Positions 22,401 through 41,774 are shown, counted from the first letter of the stretch. The stretch: DNA of 64,000 nt from Karalla daura (GCA_029224185.1 CM055200.1:11271670-11335669), one strand, 5' to 3'. Notes: generated by a model not told the origin, from the letters alone. Program-made: numbers and translations.

Positions 22401-25400
22401 AGGTTATTAAGGGTTGCCTCCCTGACTATCATTAAGCAGTAATTGGCGGTTATGGGTGGAAACCTTTGCTTCGTTGTACACACACACACAAACACACACA
22501 CACACACACAAAACTTTATCAATGGTTGACTGCAGAGGATCGATTTTCATGATTTCAAATTGGATCTGGTTGTTTGTTGACGGTCTCCAGATGATGCTCA
22601 GGCCCCGGTGGTGATAACAATCGCCACTGCCACAAGAACCAACTTCACATCTACAAGTGTCACAGTCCAGGGTCAGAGCTCCAGCATCGAGCATGACACG
22701 GTTAGGGCTGAGTCGCAGCTCAAGTCGACAGAGTTCAGCTTCAGTGGCGCGGCTCGGGACGGTGAGGCGCAGGGCGGAGGTGCTGTGCTTAATGAGCTGA
22801 GAGGTATTTGGATCACATCGTGTGTGTGAATAGATTTGACCTGTCAGCTTTATCGTCGTCTGAGCGTTTTATGCAAAAAGACTTGAATGTAAATGAATCT
22901 TAAATGTCGCATCTGATTTGTGTCTGGCCACTCAGCTCGATAGTTGGTCCGACAAATATGTGAGCTCTCTGAGCAACTGGCTCCAGCGGCCTCATTAGAC
23001 TGCGGCGTGGCGCAGCTTTGCCTCGGCATGACAACCTTTTAGCACCAACGTTTAAACTTATTTGTGACTTGTCTGAATTTCTACAGGAGGAGGAGGGCCG
23101 TGCAAAGCGAGACACAAAACAACAGCATTACAGCAATACTGCAAGACTGAAAAATTTAATGATAAAGAAGCTTGTGGTATTAATAACACAGAGTGATAAA
23201 GCACTGCACTTGCAGAATAATAACTATTTTGTGCAGTAAAAAGAAGGTAAATTTATTATTTGGAACCACAAGCTGTGTTTCTTTCTTTGCCCATTTTAGC
23301 TAATTCGGTTAATTTAGCTAAACTTCTCATACCATGAAAAAAGCAAAGCGAGACTTAACAAATATTTGTATGCGTACGCACATTCCTCGGTGAAGTGTCG
23401 GCATTAAGAACAGTCAAAGAACAACGTTAAAAATGCAATAAAATAACAAATGAAGCTGCAGCTGATTGCAGTAGCGGGCTACATTAAGCAGTTTGCAGCC
23501 GTGAATCTGTTTAGATGTTATTGCACACGCTGGAGTCAGAGATCTCCTTAGCACGATTTCACATCTGCATTATTTTCGCAGCAGTTGTTGGATGATTGAT
23601 GGGCGAGCAGCTGTTTCTGCTTTAATAACACATCAGTTTGGCACATCAGCCACGGAGACTGGAGCGATTCCGTATTAATGGCTTCGAAAGGGAACCGCTG
23701 AAGTAGAGCGTGGCGGCAAATGAAAGCACAGAAAAAGTACAGAGAAAGAGGAGAAAACAGACAGTTGGCCATGTCTGGCGATCCCTTAAATTTAATTAAG
23801 GGATCTGATGAGGGAGAGTGTGTATCAGTGACAAGAGCAGTCTCTGTGCTGCTGATTGAGGGATCACCACGTTCTCATTAATTGCTCAATCAGCCAAAGG
23901 AATGTGATCTGTGCTAATTAGAAGGACTCTCCTTCCATCATGGGGCTGCAGTGTAATTACAGCCAGTCTGGGCCTAATGACTCACGCTGTGCAATACCTC
24001 TTTTTGTCCTGTGGGGCTCTCGCTCTTTGCAGAAACCCGGGCTGCAGTTACATGATAATATAATTATTGCATTTACTTTGATAACTAGAATAATTAAGCT
24101 GTTTACCAGCAGTGCAAGAGGGGGCTTTGTTAATGTTCCCACTTTGTGCAGGCTTGCTGCACTGATTAGTGCCTGAATTAGGTCAAAGAGACAGACTTTC
24201 AAAATAAACCCAACAGCAAAAATAATTTAACATTTAGAATATTTTGACATTTCCCTGAACAGGCAACGGCCAGAGTATGACCTTAACCATGGAATACATA
24301 AATGTAAAAATGTGAAACTGCAGAGAAACCTCTGATTTATGTGAGCTTCATTTGCCTCATCAAATTCCATTTGCCACCTGTATTTGTCTAAAAGTGACTG
24401 ACTGGTCTGTTTGTGTTTACTATTTTTTCATCAAAATCAAGCATGATTATTCATTTCCATTGTGAATATTTTGAAGACAACTCACATGATCCCATGCTGT
24501 TTTATATGAAACCATCTCTTGTTTGCTACGTGATTAGAGACCAAAGTTGTCAGAAATTACTTTTATGGTTTTGTGGCTTCTGTCACACCGAATGTGCTTT
24601 TCAGTCCCTTTGTTGTTTTTAGTAGGTTTGCTGCATTGCACAGGCTAGCTCTGAGCCCCGGGCGTCTAGCATTAGTATCTAGCATTTTTGTGCCACTGAT
24701 TTAAAATGACACTTTGTGTGTTCAGTGTAAATTTAGCCATGGCTTGTTTAAAATGTTGTGCAGCACCTGCCTGGCCTCAGCACGCTGTCACACATTCTTA
24801 ATGTTAGCATGTTAGCGGTTAGCTCATACGGCCTTCAGAGTTAAGAGCTCGCAAATCTAGTTTCAGACCTGCTGCTGATCTACGTCAGTGGTTCCCAAAG
24901 CACAAAGAGAGTGAGTGAATCATAAATACAGTGTGTTTCTCTTTGTTTTGCCGGTAATCGTCCCCACATGTTTGTCCAGGGACTCAATGTGGGAGTCTCA
25001 AACACAGTGTTAAACCACTGAGGTAGAGCTACAGTAAAATAACCTGCAGGGATTCAACTTTAAAGGCACAAAGAAAAACCATCTGATAAAAATCTGATAA
25101 AAATATCAACATCAGGTGCTACCATTGACCGGATTTCCCCCAGTAACCAAAGTCTGAGATATCTCAGTTCTTCCTGCGTCTGTTATTGACCAAAAGCTAA
25201 AAAATAAGACACCTCAGTGAGTCATAGCATGGCACTAATTTATAAAAATCCAAGATGAAAAATACTCACTACTACTACTACCACTGTCTGCTACTAACGG
25301 CAGACAAATTTACTGCCGTTAGCAGCTGCAGTGGTCAGGCTTTATAGGACATTTCAGAAGCCCTTTAAACCCTTAAAACAGGAAAACACATGTTTGAGAG

Positions 25401-26979
25401 CCATTTTACATCCTCAGTAGGAACAAATGAGCCTGCAACGTGCCTGCCTCAGGCTAGGGAAGACAGAAAGAATGGAGGGACTAGCTAATGGACTGCTGGT
25501 TGTGGTCTTTTGTGGTCTTGAATGGAGGAGCACAATGCACCTTGTTGTCCCTGTCAACGCACAAAAATATCAGCACCTGATATCAATAAACAGCCCTTTA
25601 GACGTATCATTGAACACCACAAGCCTGTGAAAGAGTTGCTGTAATGATATATAACCCATGTTGAGGGCTGAGGTGAGGGATGATGATGGCTTTGCCATGC
25701 TGTATTCTCCGGTGAGAGCAGCAGTGGGTGAGGTGAAGTGGCATGGAGGAGATCAGATGGCTCTGTCCTCCACGTAGATCCCTGAGCCCTCGCAGGCCCT
25801 CCTATGCAGCTGCTCCTCTGCGCTCCCCTCCTGTAACCTCCCACTCAGCTCCCCAGTCAAAACCTATACTCACACGCAGTCTGGCTGTTACCGAAGATTT
25901 ACACTCACTGTTGCTTTTTGTTTTTTTTCCCCCTCCTAATACAAAATGTTTTTGGCTGTGAGACGGAAAGTGAGTTGTCAGACCCCCCCCCAGTTCCCCT
26001 CAGTTGGCCGAGATCCCGCCTTTAACACCTGTCAGTCACCTCGATGAGCTGTCTCCTCCGGTTGCCCGAAGCTGAGGTAACACACATCAGCGCCGTCGCC
26101 ACGGGCGTTTCTGACGGCTCGGAAACACGCAGTAATACACATGTTTTAAGAAGATGGGAACGCGTGGTGTTCGCGCAGATTTTGGACATGTTTGATGTCT
26201 GTTGTTCTCAGACAGCACCATCTGTCTGACTCATACATACAACATAAACATTCATTTATCGATCCATCCATTAACATACCCGCTTTGTACCCAATAGTTT
26301 TATCTGGGTCTGTTATTTATTCACTCTCAGACTTACACCTAGAGGCAATTTAGAGTTTCCAGTCAACCTAAATATGAATGTGGATGTTGGACTGTGGGAG
26401 AAAACCGCAGTACCCTGAGGAAACCCATGCACACACAGGGAGGACATGCAAACATCACACAGAAAAACCCTCAGTCTGACAGATATTCAAATCAGAGGCC
26501 TTAATGCTGTGAGGACAAAATGTTCCTCACAAAAAGAACTGGTGAATCTTAGAAACAACTCAGCTTTAAGGGCAAGCTTTCTGAAAGGGATGCCACTGAA
26601 GCACAATGTGCTGAAGAAATTGAAATGTGACGTGTGTTTTTTTTGTCTTTTGAATTTTCATGAAAATTGGTGATGGACTGTTGTCTAGGGTGTAGTTAGG
26701 TTAGGTAGGTGTAAGGCAGCTCATGAAAATAGATGCAAGCATAGATGCAGAGATGGGTGGACCAGATCCTAACCCATAATCTAGGTATGTCTTTATTTCT
26801 GTCCGACTGTGTACTTGTTATTAATAGCAACCTCTGATCTCTGGTCTCAGGTATCCAAAGCCGCTGCAGACCTGATGGCGTACTGCGACGCCCACATACG
26901 CGAGGACCCCCTCATCATGCCCGTCCCCGCCTCCGAGAACCCTTTCCGGGAGAAGAAGTTCTTCTGCAGCATCCTCTGA
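19493..26979 (+). CDS. gng4: Guanine nucleotide-binding protein subunit gamma-4 (75 aa)
   Basis: This is the gamma subunit of heterotrimeric G proteins; it pairs with a beta subunit on the inner plasma membrane and couples receptors to effectors. Two coding exons (19493-19591, 33 codons; 26851-26979, 42 codons plus stop) give 75 residues, the length of mammalian GNG4. ATG sits in a good context (caccATGA), eight bases into its exon. The protein has the gamma signatures ISQARKAVEQLKMEACMDRIK (coiled coil with beta), KAAADLMAYCDAH, and DPLI..PVPASENPFREKKFF. It ends in the CaaX box CSIL, whose terminal Leu predicts geranylgeranylation of Cys72. The N-terminal NNSTASISQ and the Cys in MEACMD favour GNG4 over GNG2, as does synteny with LYST and B3GALNT2. 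Confidence 0.95.
20170..20545. repeat. Dispersed fish repeat in the GNG4 intron
   Basis: The run gaatagaacagaatagga...gcctttattcgtcccacagcaggaac, with later gagtgcaacaaataaccacag and gtggaggagctgctcagtgctg, matches my recollection of an abundant teleost repeat (tttattgtcccacaggggaa...). It appears related to the copy at 14184-14430. Confidence 0.5.
24886..25020. mobile_element. Possible hAT-like miniature element
   Basis: The segment begins CAGTGGTTCCCAAAG and ends TAAACCACTG, giving 8-bp perfect terminal inverted repeats (CAGTGGTT) of the hAT type and a length of 135 bp. The flanking 8-mers do not match, so target duplication is not supported and the call is weak. Confidence 0.35.
25281..25334. 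repeat. Fold-back sequence in the GNG4 intron
   Basis: CTGCTACTAACGGCAG (25288-25303) pairs with CTGCCGTTAGCAG (25313-25325) with one 3-nt bulge and a 9-nt loop. An outer CCACTG/CAGTGG pair (25281-25286 and 25329-25334) extends the stem. Confidence 0.8.
26258..26465 (-). repeat. Common teleost interspersed repeat, copy 1 (minus orientation)
   Basis: Phrases such as ggcaatttagagtttccagt, ggactgtgggagaaaacc and acacagggaggacatgcaaac are degenerate matches to a repeat present in huge numbers in fish genomes. The same family, in the other orientation, appears at 49345-49475 and, in its other half, at 41775-42110. Confidence 0.6.
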
Positions 26980-27390
26980 TGAGCCGCCGCTAGAGCTGTG
27001 CGGGCGCAGGCATGGCGTTGCCCGGCTTCTCTGTCTTCACCACACCTGAAGCTACTGGCAGTCGGCGTTGTGTTGAGTTTTGCCAGGAGGACACTCCGTT
27101 GTTGGTCAGCTCTGCCCTGGTGGCTGAAGGTTTTGGGGGAGTCGGCTACCAAACTGGCAACCCAGTGAGCGTATCATGTCTTGTTAAATAGGTTTGTTAT
27201 TGCTTTGTTATTAGAGAACAGCCTTGCTCAGTGCTTAATGAGATGAGAGATGTTTTTCTTTCTTTTTCTTCTTTTATTGTGCTAGATCTTTACTTGCCTC
27301 AGGAAACAGAACTTAGCCCAGTGTCTAGGATTTTTATAAACATATATTTCGCTTCCCTTTATCTGAATAAAACAGCATTAATCTTTGTAT
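26980..27390 (+). other. gng4: GNG4 3' UTR with poly(A) signal at 27366-27371
   Basis: AATAAA at 27366-27371, about 390 nt after the stop and followed by a T/GT-rich stretch (tgttttttttgtttgttt), is the best polyadenylation site. Another AATAAA at 27691-27696 could extend the transcript. Confidence 0.6.
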
Positions 27391-29338
27391 TATCTCCTAC
27401 ACAATTTCACCTTGTTTTTTTTGTTTGTTTGTTTTTTTAATTGCTTTCAGTGAACAGGTTTGACTATTTGTAGCAACACCTACTGGAAGCACGGCTGAAA
27501 TGTGACACTTTCCTCTCTAGTGGTTTCTATTTCAGTATGCCTCCACAGTCACCAACAATTAGCCCACTCGGTTTAGTGCTGCAGTACAGCCAGATTCAGA
27601 TGGGGCTGCGGCCACGGCAACCTTATCTCCCAGAGTAAATTAATACAGTTTGTGCAAACTGTGCTGGTAATAACAAGGTTGGTGACTGCCAATAAATAGA
27701 CACTGTTTCCTGAAAGGTGCAGAGCTAATGTTTCAGCAGCAAAACAAGAAAGAGAGTCTTTCAGGGTTATCACTGTGCTACAACCCTTAAGTCAAAAATT
27801 ATTTATGACTCTGCCACCTCCCTCCCAGGCTCTGATGCTCTAATGCAGTCTACCTTTGCTGCTGTGTTTGATTTACTCTTCACACACTCCGTGCACCTCA
27901 AATCAGAGCCACCATCAGTTAATCCTGCCGCCCTCGACTGGAAATCCTCTCCCCTTATTTCCTTAACGGCCTCATTTGTTTTCTGGGCATGTTTCCTGAG
28001 CCTGATTCTTTTTGCCTGTCCTAGAGTGAATGGCAAGGCCTTTGACATTAAAGCCAAACCCGAGGCCTGCATGTTTCTCTGCTCCTTTTTGACAGCCTCC
28101 TCTGTTTCCGAGGGACTGTCAGTCTTTTAGAGTGTACAGTATGTTACAGTGCCAATTTCTGTGAGAGCAGTGTGATCTTCACACTGCGGTCCCGCAGCCT
28201 TTTTCCGTTTTGTTTGTTTTGGAAGAAAAAGCACACTGTCGAAAAATATTTCCTTTACATGGTAGTTGAATAGCATTTGCTGATTTTTACGAGGAATTGT
28301 TATGATCGTTATTAATATTGTTATTATCAGTAGTATTCTTGAATATTTGTTGCACAGCACTGACAGCTACATGATGTTTAGTGCTGCTAAGCTTGTATGA
28401 TACTTAGAAGAAAAAACATTTATAAATCATGCAATTATTGATACTATCTGAATATTTTTTAAAAATAATGGTAAGGGTCGGTTTACATTATATGATCCCT
28501 TCAGTGGTTCAGGCTTTTTGCATCATCGTTTCTGTAAAATTCAAGGAAATTTTCTCTTGGTACTTGAAGAGCCATCGCATTAGGAATTAAACTATTGGAC
28601 TCTATTTGTTTTTAGGAAAATACTTACCTTTATTTCCTGTCTAAAAAAAAAACAAAAAAAAAACAAACCTGAGAGCGAACCTCAGGGCACTTTCTCTGAC
28701 CTCATCTTAAGGATGGTGCCAAATCTGAAACGAGATACGTAACGGCTCGGGATGAATATTGCATGGATTTATTTCTATCTATAACAGAGAGAACTATTAT
28801 AATATGAAATATTGCCTCTTCATTGACTTTCTGGGTGCTACTCTGCACAGAATTTGGATCCAGATATGTTGACAATGTGCAGCTGTATTCATGAATGGTA
28901 TCATTTTGGTAAAATAATAATAATAATTATATATATAGTAATATATATATATATAGCATTTAAATAGCAGGCTTTGTAAATCCTTTGATGGATCAAATGA
29001 ATTAAAGGAAAACGGTAACCCAAACCCTCTGTGTATTCAGTGTGTCTCTCTGTCTGGTCTCACTCAGAACACATAGTAACACTGTGGCTCAGCAACACGC
29101 TATTCTGGTGTGCGGTGGAGACCTCCTGTGGCTGAGCAGAACCACAGGCAGCCAGGATGCACGGCGTGCATGTGTCACAGTGATTCTCTTTAAGGATTAT
29201 GAAGAGTTTCACCTGCAGCCAGCTCTCTTTTTTTTTTGTTTTTTTTTTGTTTTACACACTGGAGATTGAAAAAGCGATTCGGAGCATCAGATTCTGAAAT
29301 AAACATCCAGATGTCCCGCTGCAGCAGTCTCCTGCTCT

Positions 29339-29340
<2 letters not shown>

Positions 29341-29400
<60 letters not shown>
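29341..29400. repeat. (GT)30 microsatellite
   Basis: Sixty uninterrupted bases of alternating GT, followed by gcgcgtgtgg. Confidence 0.98.
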
Positions 29401-29405
<5 letters not shown>

Positions 29406-31992
29406 TGTGGACACCAGTTCACTTTGCTTTAAGAGCTGGTGGCTCTATCAGTCTAATGTGTTTGCTTTGGTCGAAGCAGCTGTGTGTGTGGGGGGAGATC
29501 AGCCTGATAATTGTCATGGTTTTGGTCTGATTTGACTGAAGGGACAATACACAGCAGTGTGGACACTTTGGATGAATGGCACTGATATGCCATGTCACGT
29601 TTCTCATTGATTTCTCATTGAAACAATCCCAAAAGAGTGGGATGTAATCAAAGAGGAGGTAGAGGGGCATTTTTCAAGCCTTGGCACAGCTGTGGTGTGG
29701 ATTATAATTATCATTTACCTCAGGTTAAAGGCAATAAAAAAAAAACAATCATTTCCTTGGTCAGATTTGCACTTAGACATAGGACATGATTGACTGTAAC
29801 AGATAAGAAAAGGTGTAGTTCACTCACAAGAGAACTTTCTGTTGTTCCTGTTTTTCTGCTGGTTTGATTTGAGTGCAGTTCGGCAGCAGAAATGTCTGGA
29901 TACGCACCTGTGTGCATCGATCAGGATTTAAGCAACACTTGGTGGAGAATATCATCGATGCTTGTAGGCCTGAGAATAAAATCTGATCCATCCAAAGTTG
30001 CCCCTTTAACTCCTTTCTGGGTGTTTATGAAATACCTGGGAGCATTTAGCTTTTATGTAATTGTTGATCAATATTTGATTTTGATTTATCGTGGGAGAAA
30101 AATCTCTCGGTCATAAAACTGTGATCTGCAGCCCGTCCGACATGCAGTATCATCTTTCTTTTCAACTCTCGCTGCGGGTGAGATGAAAAGGTTGTTTTGG
30201 GAGAAGAATTTCTACACTATGGAGAAATGTACGAGTGTAATGTATCACTAAAATTAGAAATTCAAGAAGTGGGTCTCAACATTATGTGGTATGCACATGG
30301 TTCTCAACTGGGACCTGAAGAGATGAAAAGAAATCGATATAGATCCAGGGGAAAGTGCAGTGAGTACTGAGTGTTTTTGAGTGCTGCAAAGCAAAAAGAG
30401 ACAGAGTGGGGAAAAAGTGCACACACATGGATTGGGATCGTATAAATAGAGCATAAATAGAGTTCAGCATATAAATAAAAAGTTAAATCAGAGTTAAGTG
30501 CATGGGCAACAAACAGGATAGAGGGAGGATAGATATCCGCAGTACAGCAGGAAGTGAGGTTGTGTCTGAAGAAACACTAAACCTGCTATGAATAGCCTCC
30601 TCCTTTTCCATTGGATAATGTGCCAGAGAGAGGACCACATCATTATAATCAGTGTATTTATAATATGGCTGCAAAAAGAATTATATAATGCACAGGAAAG
30701 TAATTATCCCAGGGGCAGTGGGTTATCTAATACTGAGATAACTGTGCAATAGCAATTTTCCAAATTGAACACTGAGCCCCAAAGTGTGCACAAAATACAT
30801 GAGAAGAGTAATCATTTCTGATAAGATTATGAATCTACAGTCACAGAATGCAGTTTATGCGGCTGTTTCATTTCTACTCATGACATTGGCACGCAGTGTG
30901 TTTCGTGACAGTGTTTTCCATTACATTATTATATTTCCCCAGAATAGGTGGTGAAGTCTTTAAAATACCATTTATGCAACCCCGGAGCTCCATTAAAATA
31001 AGCAGAAATGAAATGTTTACAAGGACGGCAGCAGGCGCTCTCGGTGACGTGGCCCAGTCCTCCTCTCCAGGAGGAACTGCTGAGCTCTCACAGTCAGAAG
31101 AAATCCTCCTCAAACACCCCTCTCCATACACAATAGATTCCTCTTAAATGATTTATGTGCAGCACCAAAGAACGGCTTTAATAATGTTATGTTCTAATCT
31201 TAAAGCCACAACATCTCATCTGTTTTTGGTTTGTTTTTTTTTTTGGTGGGGTGGGGGGGCATTGACATGTTCATTTTCTTCTTTGCTTTGGGAGGATATG
31301 TCAGTGCATTAGTAATGCACAACGTGGACCGAAGCGATACACAGAAAACGCCTGGTCTTCATGTGTTAAATATGGGAGGCTTCACCTCTCCAACACTGTT
31401 TGTAGCTTAGTGTTTCAATTTACTTCAAGGACATGCAATGAACTATTCATTGTGCGTATTATAGCATGCTTTTAGAGGTTTGGGCCAAAATTGAAACAGC
31501 ATGCCATCGTTCGAATTTTTGAGATGTGTAGAGATGTGTGAAAATGCAAAATATGTGGAGTCAAAACCCCACAGTGATGAACACATTTAGCTTTTAATAT
31601 GTTATCCACAACTGAAGTGGAGAGAGGCACACAGATGCTACACAGAAAGGCTCAGAAATCTGACATGGGAAAACATTGTTTATGTTGCGCAACCTCCATT
31701 CATGTTTGACCATGCATTTAGAAATGTCACAATGAATTTATAATAATTGTAATTCCCAGTTTCATCATTCACTGACACTCCCATTCTCTAAGATCACACA
31801 TAGATAGAACTGGTGCCACCTTCCATACAGATCACTTCAATAAGCACTTTGGCACTGATAACGTGCACTCCTTATGGACATGTGTTGCTACTTTTGTTAG
31901 TCTTGTGCTTTTGTTCTAACTTGCTTGCTTTTGCTTTTGTATGGTGGGACATGAATTTTGCAGAGGGAATCTTTTCAAGGGACCAATTAAGT

Positions 31993-31993
31993 T

Positions 31994-32039
<46 letters not shown>

Positions 32040-32040
32040 G
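31993..32040. repeat. (TCTG)n tetranucleotide microsatellite upstream of B3GALNT2
   Basis: About 12 units of TCTG/CTGT end roughly 190 bp before the ZNF143-type site of the B3GALNT2 promoter. Confidence 0.97.
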
Positions 32041-32228
32041 CCTTTTAAATCTTCTTTTTAGCGTTTACATCGTCAACTTTTAAAGTGAAATTGATCAATA
32101 TGATGACAAAATAGCAAAACACTGGTGCGCGATGTAGCAGTTGAATGTGGTTGGCCGATCGAATCCAAATAATCATCAAATATGTGTAGGAAATCCGGCT
32201 AGGGAGTGTTTTAAGAAAAGAACTCCAG

Positions 32229-32270
32229 CTCCCACAATGCACCGCGGCAGCGTCCTCGTCTCCTGATTGG
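32229..32270 (+). promoter_or_regulatory. b3galnt2: B3GALNT2 core promoter: ZNF143/THAP11 site plus inverted CCAAT box
   Basis: CTCCCACAATGCACCGCG at 32229-32246 matches the staf/ZNF143 binding-site pattern YYCCCANNATGCMYYGCR at all 18 positions. GATTGG at 32265-32270 is an inverted CCAAT (NF-Y) box 18 bp further on. The CG-rich DNA after it contains the probable transcription start (about 32.28-32.34 kb) and the start codon at 32451. The consensus is recalled from the literature; occupancy is inferred. Confidence 0.75.
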
Positions 32271-32298
32271 TCGGCGCCAGTGAGCGGCGGAGGCAGAC

Positions 32299-32407
32299 AT
32301 GAGGCGGTGGTAGAGCCCGGCGGAGGGAGAGCGACGGAGCCGGAATGAGGCGCACACACGGAGCTGCAGCTCACACCGTGCGGGAGGAGGAGGCTCCGCT
32401 CCGCTGA
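32299..32407 (+). promoter_or_regulatory. b3galnt2: Two upstream ORFs in the B3GALNT2 leader
   Basis: ATG at 32299 opens a four-codon ORF (stop 32311-32313). ATG at 32345 opens a 20-codon ORF (stop 32405-32407). Both have G at -3, whereas the main ATG at 32451 has T at -3 and C at +4. If transcription starts upstream of them, they should limit B3GALNT2 translation. Confidence 0.55.
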
Positions 32408-32450
32408 CAGGCTCAACCCGCCCCGGCTGCTCCGAAGAAGGGCTCCGTCC

Positions 32451-39103
<6,653 letters not shown>

Positions 39104-39940
39104 GTCCGCTCCACTCCTCACTCACTGTGGCTAAACTCCGCTTAGACGCCCCAAAAATTCAGCCGTTTCTTTGAGCGGTTATTATACTACGAAAAAGAAG
39201 AAAACGAAAAATCATTTTTGAATGGTGGGACTTTCTTGTTCTTTCTCTCCGTCCCTAAACTTTGATATTCCATCACAGATTCTTACTATTATTAACACCG
39301 AAACACTCGGCCAACGTCATGAAGCTTTTGCAGCCTGGGAACATGTTTAAAAAGTCACATTTGGCTGTAGCACGCCGTCAGTGTTTGTACCAGGAAGGAG
39401 ATAAATGTTCAATGTGCTAATGAAAACGTGTGCGGATGAAAGGATGCTCCGGTGAGCATCAGAGCTGGCGGGGTGTGCAATACCAGCGTGGGTGAAGGTG
39501 TACAGAGCCACAGTCTGACCTGAGGACTTTGTAGTCTTGTAATCGGAACCACTCAGACCCCTCATGGGCTGAGATTTTAAGGACGACTGCTCCGCATTGC
39601 TAGATTTTGTAAATCATCGTCTCAAGCTTTTCATCCCCTTCACTATTTGTAGATCTCTGACAAGCTTTCTCACACACACACACACACACACAGTTTGTAC
39701 TGTAACTGTCATTGTGCAAATAGTGATGTGGCCTTACTGTATTTGTTAGGCGTCATACTGTACGTACCTTAACACTAATGTGTGATGTCGGCGCGGGACT
39801 TGAGTTGAGGAAAAAAAACAGTGACACGCTTTTTTTTTTGGAGAGAGTTGTGAAATGAGGTGTGAAATGGACTCACGGGTTTTAACAGTGGTTTTATGAA
39901 ACCCTCCTCAGAGGGAATAAAGAGCACCTAAAGAGTTCAA
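39104..39940 (+). other. b3galnt2: B3GALNT2 3' UTR with poly(A) signal at 39916-39921
   Basis: AATAAA at 39916-39921 is followed by a GT/T-rich element (tcctggttttttatttgggg), so cleavage is likely near 39.94 kb. The UTR includes a short (CA)n at about 39673-39690. Confidence 0.75.
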
Positions 39941-41774
39941 GACGTCCTGGTTTTTTATTTGGGGGGAGGAAGAGTTTGGCTTGGGTGAACAGCCCGAAGC
40001 AAAATGAAGCAGGAACTGGTTTTACGGCCCATCTGTGGACCCTGTGGAGTGACTGAGGCCAGACTGATCGGTGGTTTGTTAATCAATAGGGTCATCAGCC
40101 AGCGTTGACATGAGGCAGATGTGTCTCTGCTTGGCTTTACGAGCCCCCTGTGATCAGAGGTGCTGCAGGGACTTCTCTGTTTTCTTTCCTGAAGAACCGC
40201 AGGAATGTGTGATTGATGCCCGGTATGATGAGATTGCCTGGCTGTAGTTTTTTTTTGTAAATAATGAAAGATGATGCAGAAGGTTTTACTAATGGAGGAT
40301 AATTGGAGTCGTTTGTTTTATTTAGGCCCTTCCTACCTGCCAAGAAGGCTGCTCCTGCAATTAACCTGACATTGGAGCAAACGTTTCCTCTTCCTCTGAA
40401 CCACCCTCCTCCTCCTCCTCCTTCCTCCTCATCCCCATCTTATCCTTTCCCCTCCTCGCTTTCAGTGAGCTGCACGATAACAAAGTCATATCCGCATCTG
40501 TTCCACTCATACGTAGATAAGCACAGCGTTTTTCAGCCCATCAGCCACTCTCGCTGATCTGGCACAAAGCCCTTCATTGTGAGCACGAGAGGAGAAGTGT
40601 GGAAACAGCACACTGATGGAAGAAAAATAAGTTAACAAATGAGTGTAAGTTTTGATGAGAGCCGAGGGGCCGCTGCCGCTGGTGTGAAACGTTTACATCA
40701 TGAAATTCCTATGAGCATGTTGTGTTTTCAGAGAGATGCTCCAGATCTCTCCGGGATGATTTCATCTCTCCGTTTGTAGCTCAGCCACTCAAGCGGGCAG
40801 TCAAATCGAGCCACATCAGCCTCCGTTCTAATGACTGGAGACAAACCGCGCCGCGCTCATCTCTGAACTGTGGACACGGATTAGATTATGAGTCCTCCTC
40901 GGCTTGTTATTTGCCACATCCCAGTGCTTCGTCTCACCTCGTTCCCTGCCAATATGCACAATGCGGGACGTTTGTCTGAGGTGGAGGGAAGTGTCCTGCT
41001 GGAGGGAGGCGCCCGTGCATTGGCACGAACATGAGTGGATGGTGTGAAACAAGGTGTCGGCGCACAAGTCAGGAATGCTTTTGTTCTCCTGCAGATCAAT
41101 ACCTGCGAGCACGAGGATGCTGGATGCTTGCAGAGCAACACAACGGGACCTGAAATGAAGAGATCTGGGCTGGTCTCGCCGGCCTAGAATACTACGCTCA
41201 TCCATACGTTGGGTATAAATAACCCCCAACACGTTTCCGAATCTCTCCGTCCCCCCGGGCGCGCGCGTAATCTTTTCTGAGCGACGACACGAGTACAATT
41301 CCCTGAACCACTGACTTATTTTCACTCTATTAATATTTTGCCGTGAAAGTGCAATCATCCATTTAGCCCGTGACAAGCGCTGCGCTGAGAAAATAGAGGG
41401 AACTTGGGCGCTGGAGTTTAATTGTATTTATGAAATCCTTTTCATCTCGAGCCTCACCTCATCCCGAAACTCATCATGTTGCGGGCGCGGAATGAACACA
41501 AGAGTGTGATGATACTATAAATGTCTTATTTTTGGAGGGTCTGGCGCTCTCCAGCTCTGTCTTATTGCTTTTGAGTGCCGCTTCATCACCAGCACTCACC
41601 ACACGCTCCGCACGCTTTTACGGATGGAACATCAACTGAGTGTTATTGATCACCACAGATGATACGATTATGTCGCTCTAATACCTTTACGTACAGTTTG
41701 AATTGTCTGTTTTTAGCTCAGTTTGATGAGACACCACTCTCCATCATTCATCCGTAATGGCTACACAGTACATG

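Larger units (their letters stand above)
19592..26850 (+). other. gng4: GNG4 intron (7.3 kb), non-coding
   Basis: No further exon is recognisable. The intron holds several repeats (listed separately), a fold-back sequence, an (AC)n at about 22480-22510, and long homeodomain-site-like AT-rich stretches around 23.8-24.2 kb that could be regulatory. Short ORFs here show no recognisable protein similarity. Confidence 0.8.
27391..32228. other. Intergenic region between GNG4 and B3GALNT2
   Basis: No gene is recognised. The region has a (GT)30 tract (29341-29400), a (TCTG)n tract (31993-32040), AT-rich DNA and scattered AATAAA motifs (for example 29733). Short ORFs on either strand have no recognisable family. 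The stretches 27820-28100 and 30860-31150 are unusually balanced in composition and might be conserved non-coding DNA, which cannot be tested from one sequence. Confidence 0.7.

Noticed and set aside
24886..25020. A confident hAT element call
   Set aside because: Only 8 bp of terminal repeat match and the flanking 8-mers differ, so it is listed at low confidence only.
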